Shown piece by piece: positions 23,644 through 35,656 of a DNA stretch of 64,000 bases (positions are counted from its first letter, which is position 1; each line of letters starts with the position of its first letter). Where the stretch lies: positions 310,001 to 374,000 of the forward strand of contig JABTTQ020002837.1 in assembly GCA_016081115.2 (NCBI GenBank). Direction: 5' to 3'. The notes under the pieces were generated by a model that did not search any database, was not told the DNA's origin, and was given only the letters and a program-made list of their open reading frames with translations. The stretch is from Rehmannia glutinosa (taxonomy: Eukaryota; Streptophyta; Magnoliopsida; Lamiales; Orobanchaceae). The translations under genes and the position numbers were made by a program.

Positions 23644-24260
23644 TGTTGACGTGCGTTTTGGTCAACAAGTAGAAATGTGTAAAAGATTTAACACGTGGGA
23701 ATGTAAACGTGCGTAACATGTGTTTATTTCCGGCTAATTCTGCCTTTTCTGCATAATACCGAGCCGAACTATTGGGGTCGGTCTTTTTTACAATCGTGCT
23801 CTCTTCTTCCCCTCTTTTCCTTCTTTTCTCTATCAGACTTTTTATACCCCTTGAGTCAGTGGGTTTACAATAGTCATCTTTGCACTAACTATTCATTAAT
23901 TAATAAAATAATTAAAGAAAGACACATGTCCCTCTCTAACTGTGCGTGTCAGTCAAAACTTGCCACTTGTCGACTTCTCTTTGTAACTTTCTGACATGTG
24001 GCAGTTTTTGATACCAATAAAGCGTTAAGCATGGGCGTGTGATTATTTTTATGAGTCTGTCGCGCATGCGTTTCCCGTCGAAATTTGGGCTCGGGGCTCG
24101 GCAACCGTGTTGCGGTTTGGTTTCGTAGCGGGCGAGCCTAATTCGTGGACGTGTCGCCGCCAAGACGATTCTTGGCGTCACCCGCAGTCTCCTACTTGTA
24201 CGTGTCTTTGGGATGATGACGTGGATTAATTTCTTCCCGGCTCGGCTCAAGGCGTCATCA
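23644..24260 (-). repeat. Left LTR (3' LTR of the gypsy element)
   Basis: On the + strand it reads TGTTGACGTGCG...GCGTCATCA, and it pairs with 35657-36272 over its whole length. Confidence 0.93.
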
Positions 24261-24753
24261 AAGGCCCCCAAGTTTAGTTCGAGAGAAGAATTTACAAGTC
24301 GGAGTTAAACTTTAATGCCAATGATAAATATTAAATGGGGAAACGGATTTCTCAAAGGTTTTGTTCATTCCTGACATCTGTCGCGTAGTGATTAATGCCT
24401 GAAACGGCGCATTAATTGGGTTGCCATAATGACAGATACGTGGCATCTTGTGGTTGGACCCGATCTCGCGTAGGAATCGAAAAATACGTCGTTCTTCTAT
24501 CGGGCGTGGGGACGTGACGTTTTCTGACATGTTTGACGGCTTTTGAGCTTAAAAAAGCGCGTCTTTTCGAATAAACATTTCGTTTATCGAGGGAACTCCG
24601 CCTATAAATACCTTTGTTTCCCTCCATTATCCACTTTCGCAACCATTAACTTTTGAGCTAAAGTAACTAAAACCGAGCGAGAAATTTGGTCGGCTTCCAA
24701 AGTTCGAGACTTGAACTTAGGTATTATTTCAAATACTCTCCGTTACCTATAAA

Positions 24754-27492
24754 ATGTCTTCTTTTGAGGATAGTAGAGTCGTAGTTATAGTGTAGAGGTT
24801 GAAATCGAAGATCCTCCTCTCGAACCTTCTCGTTTATTTCTCACCGGTAGCGGCGATCTCGTCTCACAAAGACGAGCATTATTCAGATATCTTCTCCAGA
24901 TTCTTCACGAGGTGGAACATCTTTGGAGCGGACGCATACTATCTTTGATCCGTCGCCAGTGACCATTTTTAGAGAAGGAACGTGTATCGGCCGGATCGCA
25001 CAAGAGAGTTCGACGAAGAATCGCCAAGTGTTGATTTTAGGCGTACACCAGCCCGTAAGAAGAAGAAAATATGGACCCATCGGAGCCGGAGCGTGATAAC
25101 GTGGAGCGGGTAGATGAACCCTCCGGTGATTCGAGGACGGAGAGGCCACTAGGGCCCATGGGCCACCGTAATGGCGACGGCCGGCAAGGAGGAGGCCCTC
25201 ATCTTCATGTCGAGCCTCGGTGGACGCCGAGTGATATAAACGATATCCCGAGCATGTTGATGATTCGGGAGGTGGAAGAGTTCCATGAGGTACCATATCC
25301 AGTGGTATCAATTTTTGGGTACCGGACGACGACACGAAGTTCCCCAGTACCCACCGGGTTGCATGGCATTTGTATTTGCCTTGACCTTCTATACGGTTTG
25401 AGATTTCCACGCCGACTTTCCTTACGCGGTGGTTTTGCAAGTGGGGCATGCATCCGACCCAGTGCACCCTATTTCTTGGGGCGGGATTATCGGCCTTACG
25501 GTGATGTTTCACCGGAAAAATATCCTCGCCCCAAATTTAATGAGATGAACGAGCTCTTTATATGGCGGCGACTCCTTCATCTCGGGGGGCGGCCGTCGGG
25601 TGGTATTATGTCTGCACCTCTTGGGGTATCGGACGGCTTGGTGGAAGGTCTCCTTCGTCTTTGAAGGAGTGGAAGGATAAGTGGCTCAGGTGGTGGCGAG
25701 TGGCAAGCTCGCGTGGGAGATGGAGAAAGGGAAACCGTTCTTCATCCCCATCAAATTTTGTTTTTGGTTACTGATAAGTCTTATCTTTTTCCTTTCTCTC
25801 GCTTTTTTTGTTGTTTTGTTTCCTTTTGTGATTGTCTTTTGTCTTTTCACCTTTATAGAGGAACAGGGCATCAAAGGGGCCTCTGTCCGCCACCTTTATT
25901 CGAAGGTCGGAAAACATCCAGGCTCGGGCGTCATGGACAGCGGATCGAGAGGTTGGCTACCGAGGCCAACTTGGCCGCAGTTGGCTTGAGGCCTGTTCTG
26001 CCCGCCGACCCCGAGGCCGAGAGGGCGGCTCGGGACGAGGTGGCTGAGCGGGAGGTGGAGGTTGAGAGAGAGCCTCAGCAGAACCCTCCCTGTAATGAAG
26101 AAGACGGCCCCGCTTCTTCTTGGGGAGCCGGCGAGACAGAGCGAGCTGCGCCGTTTTCGCGACGGTTAGTCTGCAAGGCGATCATCCGCACCCGTCGGGC
26201 AAACGCAGACTCGAGTCGCTTAGAAGGCTGCCGCTCGAGGTAAACATTGTATTTTTTACACTTCCTTTTGAAATGTTATTTCGTTTTCTTTTGATCTATC
26301 AACGGTGGTTGTTTTTTGTAGGGCGCGACTTGGATTTGCGTGCACGCCTTCGCATCGTGAGGAACACGGCCACTCGGCGAACTCGGGCGATCACGGTCAC
26401 CTGTAGATGCGGAGGCGGCTCGGAGAGGCGATATCCGGCCAGAACGCCCCCCGATGGAGTGCCGGAGAGGTGGAACCTCCTCTTCAAAGGAGAAGATGAG
26501 GAATTGTGATAGAGTAGCCCCGATCTTGAAGGGGTTGGTCAACGGTCTTAGGAACATCCCGAATGACCCCCGAGGAAGAGGAGGTCCGCGAACTTTCTCA
26601 GATGATCTCGGCAGGGAAGGTCACTTCATCCCTCCAAGTCAAGTGAGGGATGAATATTGCGAGGGAATGATTGGACTACGCCCTCGATGGTTTGTGGAAT
26701 TCGTTCGATGTGCCACGCCGACGGAGGAGCAATCGAGAGTTTTACCGGAGGCAGGTCGGGCCGCGATGAGTGTCCCAGCTCGTGCCTGGACAAAAGGCAT
26801 CGAGCAATTCTGCTCGGAGACCGGCTTCGAAGAACAAATTCAGTACGCCATGGCAATGTCTGGGCGGATGATTGGGCTTTTATGGCATGCAATTGGGGGT
26901 ACTCGCGAGCTAGAGAAAAAATATGCCGATCTGGAAAGGCGGCACGGGGACCTGCAGGAGGCCTATGCTACCCTTCAAGGGGTACAAGAATCGTTAAAGA
27001 CCCCGATGAGGCTACGGCTCGGGCCAACTCGAGAGAGAAAGCTGCAGCGAGGCCGAGGCGGAGCGAGATCAGGCCCGCAGGGTTGAAGAGGAGCTTAGGG
27101 CTAAGGTTGCCGAGTTAGAACGTGTTGCCGCTGCCCGGGCCGAGGAAATGGAGAGACGTCTAGCCGATGTGCGCAGAGAGGCCGAAGAGACTACTCATCG
27201 GCAAATTGAGGCGGCTCGCACACAGGCCGTCGAAGCTTACAAGGACTCTGAGGAGTATGCATTTATGTTAACCTGCGGCCACACGACCAGCCTCAGAGAA
27301 ATTCTCGATTTGGTTGAGGGAGGGCGTACTGTTGCTCAGCTTGAGGAAGATCTAGCCCTCCTGGAGGCTGATCTCGATGCTCTTCGGCCAAACTTTGCCG
27401 AGGCTCCCAATGCTCAGGGCTCTCATCCTCCGGACGTGGAAGAAGTCGCCTCCAGCGGTGCCGTTGAAATTCCGCCCCCTGCTCAGTCTTGA
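24754..27492 (+). pseudogene. Antisense ORF region of the Tat-like element (Transposase_28-like, coiled coil)
   Basis: This reading region runs opposite to gag-pol. Around 25070-25700 the protein pieces, spread over three frames, include a short GLRFP motif, VGHASDPVHPISWGGI and then GWYYVCTSWG followed by SLKEWKDKW. These resemble the Transposase_28 / plant mobile family that accompanies gypsy elements. Exon-like pieces follow at about 26454-27086. The last open part, 27148-27492, is a charged coiled coil (ERRLADVRREAEETTHRQIE...) ending IPPPAQS with a stop. Frame changes in the N-terminal half show decay, though some may be introns. Antisense ORFs between integrase and 3' LTR are known from Tat elements such as Grande and Retand; their function is not established. 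Confidence 0.7.
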
Positions 27493-27775
27493 TGTTTGGC
27501 TCTTTTTATTTACATGCTTTCATATGTACTCGTAGGTAGGTAACTTGGCTTCGTGCCTTAAGATGTAATGGGCTCCGGCCTCCCTTATGTAAATACTTTT
27601 GAAGTAGAAATGAACTGTTATTTTCCTCACCTGTGTATGTATTTCAAGCTTTTTGTATATGCTTGGCTCTTCTCCTTTTTGTAAGATTGTTGCCTGTCTT
27701 CTTTTTCCTTTTATATTCCCAAGTATGGGGCTCGGTTCCCAATGCTTCTGTATAAGGGGCTTTACTTGCTTTAAT

Positions 27776-27974
27776 TGATTCTCGTATTCGGTATATGAAC
27801 CTGATCTTTATTTTATTTTTGGTACTCGGTGTATAAACCAAGTCTGCATTTTGTGCCCAGTGTGTACATCGAGTCTTTATTTTGTGCTCGGTGCGTAACC
27901 AAGTCTTTGATTTGTGCTCGGTACATAACCAAGTCTTTGATTTGTGCTCGGTGCGTAACCAAGTCTTTGATGTG
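27776..27974 (+). repeat. ~30 bp tandem repeat inside the gypsy element
   Basis: Three near-identical 30 bp units start at 27885, 27915 and 27945 (core TGCTCGGTGCGTAACC then AAGTCTTTGAT). Two or three more worn units precede them (CTCGGTGTATAAACCAAGTC at about 27826). The array follows the stop of the antisense ORF and lies beyond integrase. Confidence 0.85.
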
Positions 27975-28324
27975 TAAGGATAGATGCGCTTGTGGGCGTG
28001 TTGCCCTTTTTTTCTTCGTGCAAAGGGCGCACCGAGATGACGTTTCGCCCGGCTTAAGCCGAGGCGATTATTATCGTCCTCGGCGCATAACCAAGGTGAG
28101 TAAAAACTTCATTTCCTTTAGAGATCTCACGAAATATCGGATGAAAGGATAATTCCTTGGAATCCTATCGGATCATTAACCGAGATCTTTATTAATAATA
28201 CCGTTTCGGGTATGCTACATTCCATGGATGCATAAATTTTTCTCCACTCAAATATTCTATTGGTATGCCCCCGGATAAGGCGTGGCTGACCGAAATGGGC
28301 CTCTCCCGGGTTGGCTTCAATGGG

Positions 28325-29260
28325 TCATTTGAACGCCGTTATCTTTTTCAACACAAGATCGCCGACCGAAATCTTTTTCCTTACTTTCGAATTGTAGTAC
28401 CTTTCACTCCTTTGTTTATACACTGCGTTTTTCATCTCGGCATTGCACCTTCTTTCTTCGAGCAGGTCTAGCTCGGCTCGGAGCGCGACCTCATTGCAGT
28501 CTTCAGAAAAATTTGCAATTCTGAAGGTAGGGGCTCTAATCTCAACAGGAATCACCGCCTCGGCTCCATAAGCTAAAGAAAAAGGTGTTTGTCCAGTAGC
28601 TGCTCGATGCGTCGTTCTATATGACCATAGTACACCGGGTAGTTTCTCCGACCAATTACCTTTAGACTCCTCCAATCTCGCCTTCAAGGTATACTTGAGT
28701 ATTTTATTAACGGCCTCAACTTGTCCGTTCGACTAGGGATGGTATGGAGTTAAGAAATAGTTTTTTATGCGGAAACCTTCACAAAAATTTCGAAACCTTC
28801 GGTTATCGAATTGTTTCCCATTGTCTGTAACAATCGAATGTGGTATCCCGAATCTACAGATAATGGATTTCCATACAAAGCTCACAATCTTTTCCTCATC
28901 TATTTTTGCCAGAGACTCTGCCTCGGCCCATTTTGTGAAATAATCCACCGCAACAATGGCATATTTGACGCCCCATTTGCCAGTGGGGAGTGGTCCGATG
29001 AGGTCCATTCCCCATTTGGCAAACGGCCATGGGCTAAATACGGAGGTAAGTTGCTCAGGATGATATCTGACCTGCGGCGCAAACCTTTGGCATCTCTCGC
29101 ATCTTTTGACGAGGTCGGTTGTGTCCTTTCTTAGGGATGGCCAAGAGTATCCTTATCGTATTAATTTATAGGCCAACGTCAGGCCCCCAGCGTGGTTCCC
29201 GCATATTCCCTCATGAACCTCTCGAAGTGCATAATCTGCATCTGTCTTGGAAAGGCATCG
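28325..29260 (-). pseudogene. gypsy integrase with two in-frame stops
   Basis: In reading order: a zinc-binding part (REVHEGICGNHAGG ... CERCQRFA), the catalytic core (GMDLIGPLPTGKWG with the first Asp, SIVTDNGKQF with the second Asp, and a Glu in GQVEAVNK), then the C-terminal part (LAYGAEAVIPVEI, VGDLVLKK). One frame runs through, broken by a TAA at 29153-29155 between the zinc-binding part and GYSWPSL, and a TAG at 28733-28735 just before SNGQVEAV. No chromodomain follows. Confidence 0.9.
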
Positions 29261-29479
29261 TAGGAGTGGGACGGAGTATCCTCGTTTGTATAGGATGCCA
29301 TCTACTAGCGTAAACCAAGCCGCTTGGGTTCGTAGTGTTAAGCCGGCTTTGTTTTCGGGTTGAACTCCTTCTCTAAATATCATCGAACGATTGGGGTCAT
29401 CCAGTCCATTCGGTGGTTTGATTGTATATATCTTCTTTGCGCCGAGTGATGGGGCAGACAGTTGTGTGATAGTGACATC

Positions 29480-29900
29480 CGCGATGGCATCCATCCCTGG
29501 GCTGGAGCCGAGCCGAGCTAAGGCATCTGCCTGCATGTTCTCGGCTCGGGGCACATGTAAGACTTTTGTCTTAAAGTGTGATAATCGCTTCTTGACCAAG
29601 TCCAAATATTGTGCAATTTTTTCCTCTTTTGCTTCGTACTTCGCCGTTGATTTGATGAGCGACCACCGAGAATCTTTGTGTACCAATAGTTGTTTTAAGC
29701 CCATGGAAGCCGCCATCTCTAAGCTTTCGCGAGAAGTGCCTCGTATTCGGCCGTTGTTCGTTGCGGGGCGAAATCGTGCGGCCGAGCAAAGAAGACTTTC
29801 CATTTGGATCGATTATCACGATTCCGCCCCTGCTCCACTGCGGTGGAAGAGCCGAATCAACGAACAACTTCCATTCTTGGTCTTCCATAACTTCCAATCG
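29480..29900 (-). pseudogene. Second (archaeal-type) RNase H of the gypsy element, frameshifted
   Basis: WKLFVDSALPPQWSRGGIVI (first Asp) lies in one frame. The rest, with KDSRWSLIKSTAKYEAKEEK and VLHVPRAENMQADALARLGS, lies in another, so a frameshift falls between them at about 29770. A second RNase H after the usual one is a mark of the Tat/Ogre branch; here that identity is inferred from position and motifs. Confidence 0.75.
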
Positions 29901-30440
29901 TATGGAAGGTGTGAATTCGCCACAAAGTCGGCTAAAGCCTGTCCTTTTATTGCGATGCGTGGTTCGTATATAATATCAAACCGACCGAGTTCGACGCCCA
30001 TTTGATCATCCGACCCGTAAGATATCGGGTCGGTGTAGTACTTGCTTCATGGGTAGTTTCAAGACTATAACCTTGTGCTCTAGAAAATATGGGACGGAGT
30101 TTCGCGCGCGCGATGACTAGCGAATAAGCCAATTTTTCCATTGGTGGATAGCGAGCTCGGCGTCATGTAACGCTTGGTGGTGTAATAGACCGGTGTTGAA
30201 TAGGACCATCTAACATGATTAACACCAAAGCGATAGCGTATTCGGATACCGCTGGTACAAATACAAGCCTCCCCTGGGTAGGTTTTTGCAATATAGGAAT
30301 TGAAGAAAGGTGTTGTTTGAGGATTCAAAGCGATCTGTGCTCGCTCAGTCCACTCAAAAATTTTACTCTTTTTATAATTTCAAAGAAAGGTTTGCACTTG
30401 TCCGTGGATCGTGAAACAAATCGGTTAAGAGCGCCAATCG
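29900..30440 (-). pseudogene. First RNase H of the gypsy element, frameshifted
   Basis: Pieces in alternating frames give MEKLAYSLVIARAKLRP, GRMIKWA, LGRFDIIYEPRIAIKGQALA and DFVA, the gypsy RNase H and its tail, which runs directly into the second RNase H. Confidence 0.8.
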
Positions 30441-31302
30441 GCTGTTAGGCTTTGTACCCTTTTTACGAGTTCGGGAGTTCTAAATCAATTATGGCTTTTA
30501 TTTTGTCAGGTTGGCTTGATTCCCCTTTGGTGACCATATACCCTTTAAATTTACCCGAGCCGACCCCAAACGTACACTTTCTCGGGTTTAACATCATCTT
30601 GTACTCTCTCAAAACAATGAACATTTTATTAAGATCGTTCGGATGATCGGATATGTACAAATGATTTTACCAACATGTCATCTACATAGACTTCCATAGT
30701 TTAACCTATCATTTTTTCAAACATCTTATTTACTAACCTTTGATAGTCGCACCAAAGATTCTTCAAGCCGAAGGGCATCATCTTGTAACAGTAAATTCCA
30801 CAAGCAGAGAAGAATGATGTATTTTCTTCGTCTTCTGGGTGCATTCGTATTTGATTGTAACCCGAGTATGCATCCATGAAGCTCATCAGTTCGTGCCCCG
30901 CCGTGGCGTCCACCATATAATCAATATTTGGCAATGGATAACTGTCCTTAGGGCATGCCTTATTCAGGTCGGTAAAATCCACGCACGGCGCGCCATGGCC
31001 ATTGCTCTTCTTTACCAAAACAGATTGGCAACCCATCGGGGATAGAGGGCTTCCCGGATGAATCGATTGTCTATCAACTTTTTTACCTCGGCCTCGAGTG
31101 CTGCTTGTCTGTCAGGGCCGAGCTTACGCCTTTTCTGGACAACTGGGAGGAACGTTAGATCAATATTGAGGTGGTGGCATGCATACTTAGGGTCAATTTC
31201 GGGCATGTCTTCATGAGTCCATGCAAAGACGTCAAGATTATTTTCCAAAAACCCAATCAGCTCGGTTCGATATGGTTCTGGGAGATCATGGCCAATACGC
31301 AA
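30440..31302 (-). pseudogene. gypsy reverse transcriptase, broken
   Basis: In order: IDLTFLPVVQKRRKLGPDRQ, VKKLIDNRFIREALYPRW, a frameshift at about 31020, then CVDFTDLNKACPKDSYPLPN, FMDAYSGYNQIRMHPEDEE and YKMMPFGLKN. After a TAA at 30701-30703 the same frame gives MEVYVDDMLVKS, with the catalytic YVDD, then MMLNPRKCTFGV. Confidence 0.92.
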
Positions 31303-31356
31303 TTGGCGCCCCTCGCTTGGTCTTCCAACGTTGATTGTATCAACCTGTTCTACTGG

Positions 31357-33865
31357 TTACACCCGTTTTCTTTTCTTGCTCTGCCCCTCTTTGATCTGCA
31401 GGGGCAATTCATCTTCAGTGGTCGGCTCGTTCTCGACTGCCGGCTCACCTTCTTCCATCATCGGTTCCTTCCCGGGTCGACGACCTGGGTTATCCTCCTG
31501 AACGATCACCACTTTCCGCTCGGACTCCTCCTTGGGCATGGGATCGCCTTGTGTGATTCCACTGGTTTGTCCTCGTTCCGCCACGTTAATCTCTACCGGT
31601 CGGAGTTTGAGAGAGCATTCTCGTGACTCCCTTTGATTACCTTTATGTATAGCCTCACCATCAGATGTTGGGAATTTTATACAAAAATGATATATCGAAA
31701 CGGCTGCTTTTATATGATAAAGCAATGGCCTCCCAATGATAGCATTGTACTCCGAATCGGCATTGATTATTTTGAATGTTGTCATGACGGTCCATTTATG
31801 CAACCCTTGTCCCATTTGGATGGGCAAATCAACTTCTCCGAGCGGGACTATCCTTCCTCCTCCAAACCCCATGATAAGGGTCTTTTTATGCATGTTTTAT
31901 GTGTATATTTGAGTAGAATTCGAGTTATTTTATTGTTAGTTTTGTAAATTTTTGATTGTACATAGTTCATACTGCTCCGAGGTGCTTTTATTGATGTAGA
32001 TTGACCATTCGGGGCTAATTTTGGTGAATTTCGGACCATGGATTCATGTCAAAACATGCCGGGGAGTTTAAGGATACAAAAACGCTCAAAATTCCAAGCC
32101 AAACGCGTCATTTCGGGGCCTTTTTGGTCCAACACGGGCAGGGGGTGTTGGGCAACACGACCGTGTTCCGTCGGGAGCCAAAAACTCAAAAAAATCGCAC
32201 AAAACAGCCCCCAACACGGCCTGGCCGTGTTGGGGCGACATAATGTCGTCGGACAACATGGCAGGGTGTGTTTCGCGACATGGCCATGTCGGGACTTCCT
32301 TTTGCAAATTTTCTATGAAAAACTCACCAACCAAGCTTTTTTGACCACTTTTGTACACCTTTAACACCCAATTTTGCTCCACCATGTCTCCATATTCCCT
32401 CAATCATCAATTGAGTACAAGAATTCACCAACCAACAATGAAAGTGGAGGCAATTATTTAGCAAAAGATGGCACCATCAATGTATTATTATACAAAAATG
32501 GTGTCTATAAAAGCCAAGAGTTGAAGTTGGAAGAATCATCATTCATAATTCATTCATGTATTTGATTAGATAATTCATCATATTCATAATTGGGATCAAG
32601 GGGTCTTGGAGGAGTAAGCTTGAGGCAACATTGGGGAAGAAGGCTTGGAGCAACATCATCATTCAAGAAAGAAGTCAATTGAGATTTTGAGAAAGATAAG
32701 TACACCATGTCTATAATATTTACATCTTCTTGTGTAATTTACTCTTTTGTCAAGATCATGAGTAGCTAAACTCCTAGTGTTTGAATGTAATGAACTCTAG
32801 AATGGATTTGTGATTAAGGTGTGTATTTTTTAATAAAATCTTCATATTTTGTGTGATTCACTTATATTATGCTTCGTTCATTCGAATTGATATATGTGCA
32901 ATATTGATTTGAAGTTTATTTTTCATCCGGGAAATCGAGAGATTCATGGTGAAATAGAACCTATATAAGTGAAAAGAGTTGCATGCAATCCTAGATATAG
33001 GACGACATAAATCTTCTGGATTAGGGTCAAACCTAATATGGGAATTCACAAATCGTTATAATGCTGTCTTGGGGTTTTAACTAGAAAGAGATTTGAGTTA
33101 ATCAACTTGAGATTAGAAGTTTTTCGCCTTGAGAAAGGGTTTAACTTAAATTGGGAATTTCTACGGTCCACAAGACATGAGATTTTATTAAAAGAGGTTG
33201 GTTTTTGCTTAAGGGCTTACGGTTGTATTTTTAACTTGTCAAATCACAAAAACATTCTAGAGGGATTTACATTCAAACACATTTCTATCTCTTGATTTCT
33301 TATTTTACAAATCTTCCTTCATTTTTACAATTTATAATTTGTTTTCCATTTTCATCAAACAAAAACTCTGAAAATTGTTAGATTAAATAACAAAAAGACG
33401 GTAATTATTAGTACTTACAATCCTCGTGGGAATGACACTCGGTACTCAATAATCTATACTATAAAACGATAGGTGCACTTGCCTACGGTTTTAGAGGTAG
33501 CTTTTGAGCCATCACCCCAGAATGTTATCGTTGCACGGACGGATATAACTATCGTCCACGTTCAATCTTCGAAAAGCTCGGACATAAATGACTGATGAAT
33601 AGCTTCCAGAGTCGATCAAAATTCTGTGGAGCGGAATACCTAAAATCGGTGCAGTAATGACCAAGGGGTCAGAATGAGGATGGACCACCTGGTCGACATC
33701 CGCATCCGAGAACACAAAATGGCCGGTGGGTTGGCCTTCCTTGATTTCCGCCACTCGAACTTGCTTTTCGGCGTTGGCTACCTGTCTAACATCAGCTTTC
33801 CTTTTTCTGTTGGAGCGGTTATCCTCGGCTTTATTAGTATTGATTCGATTTACACTCGACATCAT
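31357..33865 (-). pseudogene. gypsy protease, split by a solo LTR
   Basis: The N-terminal half at 33515-33865 carries the active-site HRILIDSGSYSSVIY. The C-terminal half at 31357-31871 carries GFGGGRIVPLG and ADSEYNAIIGRPLLYHIKAA. The halves are separated by a 1643 bp insertion (31872-33514) and lie in the same frame once that and one copy of its 5 bp duplication are set aside, so the protease was open when it was hit. A polar spacer (EEGEPAVENEPTTEDE) leads on to the reverse transcriptase. Confidence 0.85.
31872..33514. mobile_element. Solo LTR inserted in the gypsy protease
   Basis: The insert begins TGATAAGGGTC and ends GAGCCATCA, with CCCCA on both sides (31867-31871 and 33515-33519). 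TG...CA ends plus a 5 bp duplication define an LTR. On the + strand it holds a TATA-like CTATAAAAGCC at about 32509 and a GC-rich stretch of repeated ACACGG/CCGTGTT motifs (32130-32300). No coding region or partner LTR exists inside the host element, so it is a solo LTR left by recombination. The family is not identified. Confidence 0.88.
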
Positions 33866-33918
33866 GAGGATCTCCCTACCATGGTTTTCGGGGGTGGCGG
33901 GGAGAGAATTTGGATTGG

Positions 33919-35551
33919 TTACGCGGCCCGGATTGACACTCGAGCTAGTGTCGGTGGGGGCGGTAGTTCATGAATGTATCTTTTAAGGCCGCCTTGCCGA
34001 ACAATCCGCATAATTTCTCTGATTAGATCTCGGCACTCATCGGTATCGTGACCTATTGATTTATGATAGGCACAATATCGACGTGAATCTAATTTTGTCG
34101 GCTCGACCTTCAAAGGCCGATCCGGAGGTAACAAATTTAGACCATGTACTTCATTCCATATGGCTGATGGAGTGTAGGTCAAAGTACTCCTCAGTGCGGC
34201 AACTTCGGCTCGCGCTTCCTGGCGAGCCCTAAATCCGGTGGTCGGGTTTTCCGAGAATGGTCTAAATCTCGACCCCGGCCCAACTGCTGGTTCTTTCCTT
34301 CCGTCCTTTCTCACGCCCCCTGGCCGGTGCTCGGGGCGGTTACTTTCCATGGCTTATTCCGCGCAAATATGGCGTTCCGCGCGGACCAAAAATTCTTGGT
34401 ACGAGGTCACCCCCGATTCATGGATGGAGTAGTTAAACCAAGTCTCGGGAGCAAGTCCAGCCATGGCTGCAATTAAAATGGCGTCATCCGACACCGGATC
34501 CATCTCTCGAACTTGCTTGTTGAACCGAGAAATATAGCTTTTCAGGGGCTCGTCCTTCCCTTGTTTGATGTTCACGAGGGAGTCCTTAGGTGCGGCTCGG
34601 ACTTTGGACGTTAAGAAATGCGTCGTAAAAGCGGAGGCCAGATCCCCACATGCCCGAATGGATCCCTTTGGTAGGGTCCTAAACCAACGGTGAGCTCGGT
34701 CGCCCAGAGTCAGTGGGAAGGCCCTGCAGAGGATGGCATCATTAGGACTGTACAGTTCCATCCATGCTAAGTACTTGTGGACGTGAGTGGTCGGATCGCT
34801 TTCCCCATTGTAGAGACCGACCTGGGGGATTTTCAACTTTGGCGGTAATGGGGTCGCCAGGATTCCAGGGGAAAATGGCGACATAACAGCTGGTTGGTTG
34901 ATTGCTTGGGGTGGTCTTCGAGACTGTTCGCCTTCCGGACCGCCTTCCAATTCGTTCAAACGACGACGCAGGCGGTGTATTTCTACATCCCGTTCCTGCC
35001 ATAGGCTAGGGCCTTGGATCTGATTGACCCTAAGCTGCTCCCGCTCATCCGGAAACCTGAGCCGGGAACTTATCGATCGAGCTGGGCGAAAAGGATCAAC
35101 TCCCAGTCGTCCGGCGAACACTGAGTGGGCATGGCGATGTCGTGTTGGCTCCGGTAGTGACTCTACTATATGACTTTGCCCTTCCTCATTTTCTCGAGGT
35201 CGTCTTCTGTCACGACGGACACGTTGTTCATTACCTGAACTGGCTTCTTGGGCTTCATCATGAGGAAGCCCGGGAATTTGAGGATTAATATTAACATTTA
35301 GTTGTGGGTTGAGTGGGTTAGTATTTGCAAGGAGTGGAGGAGGTGCTTGAGAGTTTGTGGTAGCGAGAGTTTGTGATATGAGTTGGTTCATTTGCTGTAC
35401 AAAAGTTGGGTTGGCAATTAGCTGAGCGAAAGGAAATAAAGTAGTGCTCCCGCTTCATTTTGGAGCATATTTTGGCCATTAGTAGTCGACCGGTTTGGTT
35501 GTTCAAATGTTGCTCTTCAGTAAAACGAGCATTTCTCGACTGTTGACTCAT
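33919..35551 (-). pseudogene. gypsy gag, with a stop and a frameshift
   Basis: The likely start is MSQQSRNARFTEEQ at 35551. A frameshift near 35430 leads to the main frame (34354-35391). The Retrotrans_gag core is clear: DPTTHVHKYLAWMELYSPND, then FPLTLGDRAHRWFRTLPKG, FTTHFLTSK and LKSYISRFNKQVREM. A TAA at 34354-34356 interrupts it. The frame continues with CAYHKSIGHDTDECRDL, a zinc-knuckle-like C..H....H....C. Confidence 0.9.
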
Positions 35552-35637
35552 TTTGTTATGAAAAGATTAAACGTTAAACTTTACCTGGTTTTCACTTAAC
35601 TTGTTTTTGCTTGGAATTCTGACTGGACCAATACGGC

Positions 35638-35654
35638 CCTCCTTCTAGCGCCAA
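35638..35654 (-). other. Primer-binding site of the gypsy element
   Basis: TGGCGCTAGAAGGAGGG on the - strand starts two bases inside the 5' LTR edge, the expected place for tRNA-primed synthesis. The tRNA was not identified. Confidence 0.7.
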
Positions 35655-35656
35655 TT

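Noticed and set aside
25071..25664. A normal host gene on the + strand near 25-27 kb
   Set aside because: It lies between integrase and the LTR of one gypsy element whose ATATA duplication encloses it, and matches the antisense ORF position of Tat elements.
28811..29134. Several + strand frames of 100-200 codons between 28.3 and 35.0 kb
   Set aside because: They are mirror readings of the gag-pol region, whose - strand frames carry all the recognisable domains.
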